Source: Xanthostigma xanthostigma (Eukaryota > Arthropoda > Insecta > Raphidioptera > Raphidiidae). From it: DNA of 64,000 nucleotides. Shown one piece after another: positions 54,773 through 64,000 of the stretch (positions within the stretch are counted from its first letter, which is position 1; each line of letters opens with the position of its first letter). Both the position numbers and the translations under genes were made by a program. Location: positions 49,124,753 through 49,188,752 of the forward strand of contig OY754469.1 in assembly GCA_963575645.1 (NCBI GenBank). Direction: 5' to 3'. A model generated the notes under the pieces. That model ran no database searches, was not told where the DNA came from, and saw nothing but the letters and a program-made list of their open reading frames with translations.

Positions 54773-55936
54773 TTTTTTTTTTATTGATGGCTACTCTCTA
54801 CACCTGCGCTCCACGTTTTTCGTTTCAAATCCTACAAGTAAAAAAAATAATTTTATATTTTTTAGTTTTAAAATGTGGTTTTATTTACAAGCTACATTAT
54901 GTCTGGCAGAAAGCCTAATCTAGACCCCAACAATCACTGACCTCCAGTCAAATAAATATTAGGAACAAACAAAAGCAGTTCGTGCCTTTATACAACACTG
55001 CAACAGCAGCGGCAGTATCTCTGCGTTGTCAGAGCTACATTATCTGCGATATTCCGATGTAGCTCTAAATAAATAATATCAATAAAGCTCACGATTGTTT
55101 TAATATATTATACTGTGTAGTGACAGAGTTATTAAAAAATTATCTCACTTGTACGGAATTTATGCAAAAACTTCAGAAGACTAGATAAGCGCGTTTACAT
55201 GAACTTTAAAGCTTTGGAATGTTGATTTTTATTTCATTTTCAACAGATTATGGATACGAGACGCATATAAAATATTTAGAAACATTTTATTATTTGTAAA
55301 CGCATTAAGTTTTCCCCTGTCGGGAATCTGAATCCTCGGATGCCGTGCTGAATCCATTAACAAGTTATATAATAGTGTCACTACAGTAGACGTTCAATTT
55401 TATGCCTACATAAGTTTGACATTTTATCACTTGAGCTACAGTTTTATTTATATATCACAGTATATGATTTATTTTTAAATAGAACTACTGTCATCCTGAG
55501 AAGTACTCGGTGTAAAATTTCGTTTTCTTTTTTTTTCTGCATTTTCAGAATGTCTATCTGTCCGTAAATTCATTTGAACTCGGGAAATGCTGAACCAATT
55601 CAGATGGTACACTATCAATGGGTAACCAGAGTTGAAATATAAGGTGTTTTTTAGCCGGTTAAGGTCGGGTTCAGACAAAGCTTTTGTCAAAACCGACAAA
55701 TGTCACTTTGCTGTAATACGAAGATACTTTAAATACAAAATACAATGTCAGTTAAAACACGAAATATAAACATTGATTATTAAAAATTTGTAAACGCTGT
55801 TGAAGCAGTTTTGAGTCAATGATTTGCTGTAATTTTGTGAATAAATAAATTATAGAAAAGATTAATTTTCATTAAATAGGAAATCAATTTACTTTAAATA
55901 TAAGTTAAGAAAGTTTGTTTGAGAACTATAAGAAAA
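54773..55936. other. Unassigned stretch
   Basis: No gene; a 74-codon minus ORF at 55475-55699 has no family features. Confidence 0.5.
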
Positions 55937-56540
55937 ATTCCAGCCAAGTGGGCGACGGGACCATTCCAACTTTAAAAATATTGACATTTAATTTAGTATA
56001 ATAAAAAGAAAAAAAATTCTGATATCGCGTGAGGTGACGCGGGTAATGGCTAGTATTCAATATGATATAATTTGCTATTCGTTGCCATGGTTACCTAATA
56101 ATATGTTCCACGTCATATAAAAATTAATCAAAGCTGGCTTATTTCTGACAGATCTACAAAACAAAAGAACAGCTGATTTTTATTTTCAAAATATTTCCAA
56201 AACTATAAAATTAGAAAAAAATTTTAAACAAAACTTAAAAAAAAAAATAATTAGAATAATAAACAACGTTATAGCATATATCTATTTTGCGCCTGCGCCG
56301 ATTTTCCCGAAAAACAATAGGGCTCTTCATATCTACATATCAAATATCTTCCCAAAATTTGGTTTCAATCCGTTCATCCGTTTGACCTGTATCGTGCTCA
56401 CAAACTAACAGACGTAAAGAGTTATTCCAAAAATATGTTTTTTGGCTTCGGGAGACCTCAAAACGGAAGGATATTGTATAATTTTGAAAAGTGATATTTG
56501 ACCTAAATTATTACCATTCCCCACTTGTGGGTTGGAATGG
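55937..56540 (-). repeat. Family J repeat, copy 3
   Basis: Reverse complement of 36790-37425. Includes CCATTCCCCACTTGTGGGTT at its outer end and GCGCCTGCGCCGATTTTCCC in the body. No ORF. Confidence 0.78.
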
Positions 56541-57438
56541 TAAAATAAACAGAAAAATAATAATTTCAAGTAATGTTATTTTATACCCATCCTTCCACCA
56601 TTAATACCCGTTCTCCCACCATATAGAATTGAAGAATGCATGTATGGCGGATATATATATTTTTTAATTTTAATATAACTAAATTCCTTTTAAAAGTTAA
56701 TGCATTCACAAATATTATATTTTTGCAGATTAAACAATTCGTTATAATTATGTAGAATCGATGTAATTTTGAATCCGGTGCAGATGGGTTAATAAAATGA
56801 AAAATTTATGCGCTGAAATTTGTTCACAAAATCGTTGCAAGATAGTATCTCACATGTGAACCAGGCTTCAATCGTTCTATAATTAGGTCAGAGCATTCAG
56901 GAACGTGTACTGAACAAAGACAGGTGATTTGGGTGTGCAAATGAGAGAGAAACAGGAAGGCAATCATATTATACTAGCCTCTGTGTTTGTGTAATGGAGG
57001 TAGATGAAACCTCCAGATTAAAATTTGCGAATTACATTATAATCAAATTAACTTTCAACATAATTTTTTGTTACCGGAGAATGGATGTGTATTAGCTACA
57101 TTATTTACTGTAGTGTTGGCAAAACTGGAATATTATGGAGGGAGAATTGATCAGCGGAATTATTCGAAAGATTTTTTGTTCGTGTGAAAAATTAAGCTGG
57201 TCAATGACACGTTTCTGAAATGTTATTTTTATCGAGTTTGAAACAATTAACGTTAAAATTGCTAGTTAGAAATGTACAGGTTGTCTCATAACATTCGTTT
57301 TTAATTTTTATTTTGTATTGCATATTTAGTCTTTATTTAATTGTTGATTCATAAAAAAACATCGAACCCATTGTTCAAAAATTAAGGGTTAATCCACATC
57401 ATCTTAAATGAATTTTTGTGCTTCCCTTTATCCTGGAT
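56541..57438. other. Unassigned stretch
   Basis: No gene or repeat partner recognised. Confidence 0.5.
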
Positions 57439-57757
57439 CTAGTCCTTCAATAGTCTGGATTTTTTAATGAACTCCAGATCATTGTTCAATAGATTATCCT
57501 GAAGAGTTACTCCATTCTCATGAATGTATCCAAAGATGGTTGTTGTCCTATAGGCTAGGACCTCGCATTCGAACAGTAAATGGTTGGCTCCAATTTAAAA
57601 ATCTACACTGTGTCGATTCCTGGCGTATCCCAGGCGCCAAGAGCCCAATCACTTTCCTGAGTTGTGAACTACTGAGTTTGATCAAGTCTTCTTTTCCCGT
57701 GTGAAATTCCTGGATTAAAGCTCCAGTCAGTGATTTGCTGATTGCAATCTCTCGGTA
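57439..57757 (-). pseudogene. Degenerate non-LTR retrotransposon ORF2 C-terminus
   Basis: Minus strand, one frame gives SKSLTGALIQEFHTGKEDLI and LSSSQLRKVIGLLAPG...STQCRF. After a frame change another gives FECEVLAYRTTTIFGY and LEFIKKSRLLKD before a stop at 57439-57441. This pattern (LS..ELR.V.GLL, CRFC, HLL.ECE.L) is the end of LINE ORF2 proteins that carry an RNase H/C-terminal zinc region. At least two frame changes; dead. Confidence 0.65.
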
Positions 57758-58281
57758 TAAAACTAAAAAGCCAAACTGCCTTTGACTTACGTTAAATAAG
57801 GTTTTTTAATAGATCGTCTGTGTCAAGAATTCGGCGATCTACCGATAGTCTTGATTCAATGTCTATCTTATTTTATCAAAGCTTACGATTTATTAGCATA
57901 TGTTTTGTTTCAGAATAGCGTGTAAACACAATTTCCTCTGAAGGTAGATATAGGTTTTCAAATACAAGACGTATGCTTTCAAAGAAGAATATTCGCTGAA
58001 AGAATCTGTCAGAAAATGTCAAGTGATAAAATAGATTGTGCGAGATGAAGATAAAGGTTTTAGAAGTGTAAACCAAACCAAAGGTGAGAATACTGTATTA
58101 TACAAGTTGCAAAGAAAATTGTGTTCTATCATACAGACTGTTCAGTATTAATAGGATTTTTTGCTGAAGAATATTACATGTAATCAATTTTTTTCTACTA
58201 ATAACTCTTAGAGGGAAAAATAATTGTGCACTTTATGGTAAAAGCATCAAATTTGACACACAAGTCGATACTTCTTTATCT
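57758..58281. other. Unassigned stretch
   Basis: No gene or repeat partner recognised. Confidence 0.5.
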
Positions 58282-58425
58282 TCAAATCTTTGATTAACGT
58301 CTGATTAGAACTCTTCAATAAATAAAATTATCGATCAATTTTTCAGACAATATATTAACATATATATATTAATATATTGTCTGAAAAATTGGTCGATAAT
58401 TTTATTTATTGAAGACTTCTTTATC
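58282..58425. repeat. Penelope-like terminal piece, palindromic form
   Basis: AATCTTTGATTAACGTCTGA begins the left side. GATCAATTTTTCAGACAATA is followed by a TATATATA centre and its complement, ending AATTTTATTTATTGAAGA. It shares both arms with 1462-1605 and 63687-63785 but lacks the GAAACGTT centre. Confidence 0.55.
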
Positions 58426-58464
58426 TTGTTAAAAGATATAGATATTATTATTGGGGCACGTAAA

Positions 58465-58950
58465 TTCTTTAATATATTTTTGAAATTAAGAATGCTTACA
58501 GAAAAAAATACGCTGAATTCAATGAGCGTAAGCAAACGTCTGTATCTTTTTTAGTTTGGAAACTACGGCCATTCAAAGGTGTTAGATGATTTTTTGAAAA
58601 CTATAAGCACAAATAACTTTTAAACTAAAAGCCATACAGACGTTTGTTTGTGCTCATTGGATTCAGGGTGTTTTTTTCTCTAAGCATGATGTTTTTGCCA
58701 AAGTTCCGAAAGATTTCGATTTTCGTCAAAAATCTCAATTTTTCAAAGGGGTATGCCTTGAAAAAATAGCAGAAATCGAATTCTTTAATACACTTTTGAA
58801 ATTGAGAATGCTTACAGAAAAAATTACGCTGATTTCAATGAGCGTAAGCAAACGTCTCTATCTCTTTTAGTCTGGAAACTACGGCCATTCGAAGGTTTTA
58901 TATGATTTTCTGAAAACTATAAACGCAAATAACTTCTAAACCAAAAGAAA
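58465..58950. repeat. Local direct duplication with an inverted middle piece
   Basis: About 58465-58625 and 58781-58945 are direct copies, sharing GAATGCTTACAGAAAAAA, ATGAGCGTAAGCAAACGTCT and GGAAACTACGGCCATTC. Between them, about 58632-58668 is an inverted version of the AGCGTAAGCAAACGTC part. Confidence 0.8.
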
Positions 58951-59090
58951 ACTTTTAGTAAATGAAACCGATACTAAAATACCATTTATAATTAGTAATT
59001 AAACATTTTTGACTTAATTGTTTGTCTGTCATGGAAGATAGTCAACACTAGTTATGACTGCAACTTCAGAGCTTAAAGATAACATAATAT

Positions 59091-59745
59091 CAGGGCTATT
59101 CCGCTAATTTAATCACCGTGATTACCAAGTGTTTATCAAAATAAACACTCTGCGTAATCACTTTTGTCTGTTTCGTATTCTGCTAAGCAACGTGATTAGC
59201 AAAAGTGTTTAAATTGGTCACGTGACGTGTTTATAAAAGTGGATAAACTAAATGGGTGTTGTTAGCTGTCACTATAGTAGTTTTTTTAATAAAAATGGAC
59301 GGCGAAATATTTCACTCAATTATTTTGGATAAATGAAAATGAAAACAGGTTATTGTTGTTCCAAAACTCAAATTAGAATTTAGTATAGCGCTCTAATTTT
59401 CCATTTATTGTTCACAATGATTGATTCTGTTCGTGATCTTTAATAGCGTCAATATAAATCTAAGACCATTTGTATTGATAAACTGGCATTTTTTGTCTTC
59501 TTTTTGCAATTTCAATCGCCATTATTAGAAATAGTTATTTTAGCACCTATAATAATACAAACGTAGAGCGTGAACTTGTCACTTGATAACGATGGACTGA
59601 CATAGAAGCAGGCACGTGACCACTATAGCCATGGTAACAACACAGAAATGACAGTTTACAGGTGCGTTTTTTTGAAAACCAGTGATAAAAAAGATTTGTA
59701 AACACTCGCCTAATCAGTGATTCGAACTCAAATAGCAGAATAGGG
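59091..59745. mobile_element. Candidate inverted-repeat element with AGGGCTATTCCGCTA ends
   Basis: Left AGGGCTATTCCGCTAATTT, right (reversed) AGCCCTATTCTGCTATTTG. Degenerate inverted matches continue inward (AATCACCGTGATT, GTGTTTA). Interior shows no transposase motif; a 120-codon minus ORF at 59547-59909 runs across the right end and is not convincing. Superfamily unknown, possibly PIF/Harbinger. Confidence 0.45.
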
Positions 59746-60259
59746 CTAATTATGTAGGTATAAACAAAGCTGAGACAAAATCCAAACGTATAAAGTGACA
59801 CATTAATCAAACATTGATGTAGGTCAGTTAAAAAGTACTTATTCTGCCTTTGTTTTACACGTGTTAACGCATGCCTACAAACCAAGCGCAGGACGAAGTA
59901 TGTTTCCACATAGGCCGCGCAGATATAACGTGGGTAAAGTTATTACCAACACGAAAAAGAACACAACTCACTGGGGTATAAAACATCGATATGAATAATA
60001 ATCAATCAATACATTAGTGCGTGACAGTTAAAGTATCTTTAATTTAAGCACAATAAAAGCACAATCAATAATTTATTGAAGTGTACGATATTATGGTACA
60101 TTCGGGAAATCCCCTGAACGTTTAATTCAAAATTGACTCCACACATTCAACAATATATACGAATTAAATGAAAAGAAAATAACTTAAAATGCTCAATACA
60201 CATGAATAAATATTGACGTTGTGTTTTGTATTTGACATGAGTATGAGTTAAAAAAAATA
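59746..60259. other. Unassigned stretch
   Basis: No gene or repeat partner recognised. Confidence 0.5.
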
Positions 60260-60781
60260 TCTGAATGTGCCGGATCGTTAAAAATGTATATCCGCGGATA
60301 CGGATCTGAGTACGGATATTTGGTTTCAAGTTCCGCGGATATGGATACGGATCTAAACTTTCTTAGAGTACGCGGTGGTAAATATTGCACATCGACCTTT
60401 GGAAAGAGACTATCTGTTATGGGAAAAAGTTATTGACCTCTTTAAGAGTTAACTCTCATAACAGATTGTCTCTTTCCAAAGATCGATGTGAAATATCTCA
60501 TTATAAAGATAGTTTTTTAGTACCTTTGAGTTATGTACTATTGGTATGTTACTCACTAAGATAAATGTTTGCAATATAAAGGTGCCAAATACGATTTAAA
60601 AAAATAAAAAATAATCTGAATAGAATTTAACAGTTTTTCATTATTACCTAATCACCTAAATATATAAAATTTCATTTATGAATTGAAAATTAATAAGGTA
60701 AAAGATCCGCCAAAAACTAACGGATACGGATCTTTCTTCTTCCTCGGATATCCGCGGATACGGATATCCGGCACATCACTA
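60260..60781. mobile_element. hAT-type MITE, copy 2
   Basis: Same interior as 10487-10991, with GGATACGGATCT repeats and the CTTTGGAAAGA palindrome. The right end GGATATCCGGCACATCACTA is intact and the left end is worn (TCTGAATGTGCCGGAT). An 8-bp duplication is not visible. Confidence 0.82.
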
Positions 60782-61224
60782 GTATATACCTACATGTGAC
60801 TCATGTGAACGTAGGTACATAAAAATATTCTACGCATATGAATCATTCGTTGACGGTTTTTTTCAGCAAGTTCAAAGAGATTTGTGCTGAATCTTCGTAC
60901 CGCCTCTAATATAGGTGAAGTGTTTTGATAATTTAAATACGATTCAGTCTGGGTTTAAAGAAAAAATTCTAGTCATTATACTGTGTATATACATGTTAAC
61001 ACCTTTTTTGTACAATTTATACACTTTGAAAAAAACATTTTTTTAAGTATAGTTATCAAAATTCAGCTTTAAAAGTGGCATACTTCTGTGTATATCGATT
61101 TATTTGTTTTTGTGTCAGTATAATTAAATGTTCTTCATGACAGGGAGTTTGAAGACGACTTTAGACTGCTCGTGCAACTGTAATTATATTAAGGTCAGAG
61201 CGAAATCATTTTTTTTTACAATAA
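60782..61224. other. Unassigned stretch
   Basis: No gene or repeat partner recognised. Confidence 0.5.
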
Positions 61225-61385
61225 TAATAAGAAAAATTGCAGGATTGTGAACAAAAATATTAGGTTTAATTAGTGAACGACGTTTCGTCTATAGATTTAG
61301 ACTTTTTCAAGTACATACAGAAAATTTAATTCTAATATTTTTGTCCACAACCCTGCGATTTTTCTTATGGACACGATACCTAATA
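61225..61385 (-). repeat. Penelope-like terminal piece, copy of 45775-45950
   Basis: Minus strand has GTCTAAATCTATAGAC, a short hairpin, followed by GAAACGTCG. Inverted flanks AAAAATTGCAGGATTGTGAA and TTGTCCACAACCCTGCGATT surround it. Confidence 0.5.
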
Positions 61386-61795
61386 TATAATAATGCGTTT
61401 AACATCCGTTTCTCGACTTTATGTCATAACAAACGCCATTCGCACCATTACTATTTTTCATCTATTACACTTCCCGTTATATTCTACATTTTTAAACTTC
61501 AACTTAATTAATAGCAATAGGTGAATGAAGGAATTTTAGGACATTAAGATAAGGTAGGCACATTTTGAGCATAGGAGACTGACAGTTAAGCGGCCATGGC
61601 CTTGAATAAGGAACCATCTCGATATTTATCGGGAATCATTGAGGAAAACCCATGGAAAACCTCAAAAAGATGGTAAGTACAGGAATTACCGTTTCTCGGC
61701 GAGAGGCAGCAGGAAAAAGTTCCAGCCACATCTGCCCCCGCCGGGATTCGAACCCGGTACCTCCAGTCTAGTGCTCTCACCGCTAGGTATAATAA
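61386..61795 (-). mobile_element. tRNA-derived SINE, copy 2
   Basis: Minus strand starts near TAGCGGTGAGAGCACTAGAC, with B box GGGTTCGAATCCC (complement of 61743-61755). The body matches 16750-17145, including GCGGCCATGGCCTTGAATAA on the plus strand. The tRNA-related head is better kept than in copy 1. It directly abuts the 3' end of a LINE fragment. Confidence 0.72.
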
Positions 61796-61877
61796 TAATA
61801 ATAAAATTTATTTGCATAGCCAATAAAGTTGGATACACAAAGTCAGTACTTATTACACAGTAAAATTAAAAAACATG

Positions 61878-62148
61878 TTACGAAAATTCGTCTACACTAT
61901 AAAAATTTCTTTCAATCAAAAAAGTCTTTAATTTATTTTTAAAGTGGTTAAGCGATTTAATATTTTTTATATTGTCGGTCTATTTTGGCAATGCCTTGTA
62001 CAGGCGAGCATAAATGAGATAGGAGTTTAATTTTCACGTACGCCACTGTATGTGTAAGCAGCGTGAAAGATTGTGAAGTAATAGTTGGAGGTGTTGTTTC
62101 GTGTAGGTATATAATTTCCCTGTAGAACAATTTTACATAAAATTGCAC
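61878..62148 (-). pseudogene. CR1/Jockey-group ORF2 C-terminal fragment, frameshifted
   Basis: Minus strand encodes, in one frame, REIIYLHETTPP. In a second frame it gives KALPK, a stop, then IKNIKSLNHFKNKLKTFLIE and RNFYSVDEFS before TAA at 61878-61880. The latter is the standard C-terminal tail of CR1/Jockey ORF2 proteins. A 3' tail rich in TAATAATAATAA (plus strand 61789-61801) ends the fragment. Confidence 0.75.
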
Positions 62149-62451
62149 TTATGTGTGTATATATTATGTAATGTTGTACGTGCAGCTAGCAGTTCAGTTT
62201 TGGTCGTTTCCTTGAACGTAAGCCATTATACACATTATGTATACATATATATAGATATAAACATTATATAGGTATATACACAGTTATTCACAAAAATATT
62301 TTATGTTGTCATTAACAGTTGACAAAATCACATCCCGCTAAGTTTTTCACTGTATGATAGAAATAAAAAATAAAAAAATAATTAAAAATTATAAAGAAAT
62401 TGGTTGCAAGTTCGACATTTTTAATAAATAAAATTATCGACAAGAATAAGG
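62149..62451. other. Unassigned stretch
   Basis: TATATA-rich; ATAAATAAAATTATCGACAA at about 62425-62444 is a short piece of the Penelope-like terminal repeat. No gene. Confidence 0.45.
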
Positions 62452-62528
62452 CCTAGTTTATATGAGAGGCGTTCAACGCGCGTTGGTCCAACGCGCGTTG
62501 AACGCTCTTCATGTGCGCTAGGCCTAAC
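62452..62528. repeat. Small palindromic element with GGCCTAG ends
   Basis: GGCCTAG...CTAGGCC bounds a palindrome whose arms read GCGTTCAACGCGCGTTGG and its complement. The TAGGCCTA motif at its right side also begins the neighbouring Harbinger remnant. Confidence 0.7.
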
Positions 62529-63241
62529 TGGCACCACACACAGTTCATGCAAACTGCTCAGTTTTTTAAATTTTTTGTGTTCAGTTTGGTTCAGTTGTTG
62601 GCATACACTCGTCGAGTATAGATACATAAGATATATTATATTATATACACACTATAATATTATACTATAGAGTATAGTTCATTAATAAGAACTAAATGAG
62701 TAATTTAAATGGTGAGGATTGGCTGTTCAGAGCTATGGGATTGTATTTAAAACAGAGAAATAAGAAAAAAAAAGAAGAATATGGGGGAAAAATTGGTTAG
62801 AAATGCGTGATTCAAGAAGTCATGTTTATTTGATTAATGAATTACATCTTGAGCCGCTTGATTGCAATAATTATTTACGAATGAATGAATTAACTTACAA
62901 TTATTTACTGGAATTAGTTACCCTATTTATTAAGAACCAGGACACAAATATGTGAAAATCTATTTCTGCACAAGAAAGGCAGCAACATTGAGATTTTTGG
63001 CTTCTGGTTGTACAAAACACAGAACTCCAAAAACTGAACTGAAAAACACCCACACACACAACAGTTTACTTGAACACTGAACACTGAAGTCGTTCAAAAA
63101 TCAAGATGCATTTGATGAGTTCATGCTTGACTTCAGTGTTGATTTCAGTGTTTATTTGTCCCACACACTATCATGCTTCACTGAACTATAAGTTTGAACA
63201 CTGAACTGTTGCATGAAGTGTGATCGTGAGTGGGGCCTATT
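62519..63241 (+). mobile_element. Degenerate PIF/Harbinger-type element
   Basis: Left TAGGCCTAACTGGCACCACA and right (reversed) TAGGCCCCACTCACGATCAC are related inverted ends, both continuing with CACTTCATGCAA-like words. The interior has the transposase remnant at 62696-63000, then GAACACTGAA-type repeats that mirror the left end. Internally deleted. Confidence 0.65.
62696..63000 (+). pseudogene. PIF/Harbinger (HARBI1-like) transposase, N-terminal remnant
   Basis: From ATG at 62696: MSNLNGEDWLFRAMGLYLKQ, then a frame change in the G-run near 62780, then NWLEMRDSRSHVYLINELHL, DCNNYLRMNELTYNYLLELV and IKNQDTNM, an in-frame stop, KSISAQERQQ. Motifs W..R...G, EL, NYLRM, QDTNM.K.IS..ER match Harbinger nucleases and the copy at 47052. 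No catalytic region follows. Dead. Confidence 0.78.
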
Positions 63242-63640
63242 CGAGAACACCAAAATAATCATAAATTAATCCCTGACAAACATAATTATATAAACACAAA
63301 TTAGAACTTGACCACAAAATTGATTGGGATAATATAAAAATTTTAGATAATGAAACTAATTTTTTTAAAAGAAATATTTCGGAAATGTTACATATAAAAT
63401 CAAATAAAAATTCTCTCAATGCTCATTAAGTAATATATATTATATAATATTATTTTGAAATAATATTTTGTTTTTAATAATTTTTTCTTTCTTTTTAGGT
63501 GCTTACAATTATTTCCATGACTACATAATAAAAAATTGTTTGTTATTATTTTTTCAATATTTCAATATTAAAAAAAATCTTTCACGAATTTCATTAAAAA
63601 TAAATAGAAACTAAATAATAATTATATTTTTATATTTCTA
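63242..63640. other. Unassigned AT-rich stretch
   Basis: No gene or repeat partner recognised. Confidence 0.5.
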
Positions 63641-63785
63641 GATCCGTTCTGAAGAAGATCCAAATCCGGATCGAAACGTTAATGTATTCATTTATATATT
63701 TTTTTTTGTTAATATATTGTCTGAAATATTGATCGATAATTTTATTTATTGAAGAGTTCTAATCAGACGTTAATCAAAGATTTCG
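63641..63785 (+). repeat. Penelope-like terminal piece with hammerhead-like core
   Basis: CTGAAGA (63649-63655), one A, stem GATCC/GGATC (63657-63661 and 63668-63672) and GAAAC (63673-63677) in order. Then comes GTTAATGTATT and the shared terminal sequence ending ATTTATTGAAGAGTTC, TAATCAGACGTTAATCAAAG. The right side matches 1462-1605 and 58282-58425. Confidence 0.45.
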
Positions 63786-64000
63786 ACATTTTTAGTTACC
63801 ATTACAGATTAGTTCATTTCATAAGGTATAGATCCAAAGTATGCACACAATTATTTCCAAAACCACTGACCCGATTGGCAGCCAAATTCTTTGTCCTTAC
63901 TGAAACACAATTTTTACGGATTTCATTAGAAGAAGATTATTTCAGTTGGTAATGTTGCATTCGTCATATTATTCCAGATCCGCGTCTGCGCACAGCGTCT
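63786..64000. other. Unassigned end of window
   Basis: A short ORF at 63749-63952 starts inside the Penelope-like terminus and has no features. Confidence 0.4.

Noticed and set aside
1..64000. CRISPR arrays, bacterial operons, or viral gene blocks
   Set aside because: No regularly spaced short repeats, no operon-like ORF runs, and no viral structural or replication gene recognised; the sequence is eukaryotic.

Overview
This window looks like AT-rich nuclear DNA from an insect. I see no complete host gene, no rRNA and no functional tRNA. Several repeats match, from memory, types common in butterfly and moth genomes: TC...CTAGT elements with a TATACTAAT start and TTTGTTTG runs, elements ending in TTTTTTGAAGTCGGTTAAA, and boilerplate such as 'aactactgaaccgatttt'. 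A lepidopteran or related insect is therefore my best inference, but nothing here proves it. Almost everything recognisable is mobile DNA.

Layout. 0-9 kb: a nearly uninterrupted CR1/Jockey-group retrotransposon ORF on the minus strand (1836-4457), a Tigger/pogo N-terminal fragment (5487-5618), a large foldback (6441-6845) and a multi-copy inverted-repeat element (7686-8296). 10-17 kb: a hAT-type MITE with an 8-bp target duplication (10487-10991), a Helitron-like end-to-end copy (12520-12865), a LINE 3' coding remnant split by a second hAT MITE with a perfect 8-bp duplication (13648-14494), and a tRNA-derived SINE. 17-31 kb: four copies of a composite element that joins a tRNA-like head to a long palindrome, plus foldbacks, a Tigger MITE with TA duplication (26727-27179) and the first of four copies of a Helitron family. 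31-40 kb: PIF/Harbinger-type MITEs with TAA duplications, more Helitrons, long near-perfect palindromes, a mariner-like C-terminal remnant, and the only two places that look like host exons (34713-34877 and about 36480-36540, both minus strand). 41-50 kb: mostly unassigned DNA, then a Harbinger MITE carrying a second, nested Harbinger element with a truncated transposase. 50-64 kb: two neighbouring terminal-inverted-repeat elements that each keep a THAP-domain first exon, two further LINE remnants (57.4 and 61.9 kb), a degenerate Harbinger transposase (62.7 kb) and Penelope-like terminal pieces with a hammerhead-like core.

The parts do not form a pathway. They are layers of insertion. Several families occur two to four times here in both orientations, so the window gives its own internal comparisons: empty versus filled sites, a flipped palindrome loop, and paired target duplications. 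The most useful leads are the loop inversion in the tRNA-linked palindrome, the Helitron family, the THAP-exon elements, the hammerhead-like motif, and the candidate host exon near 34.8 kb.
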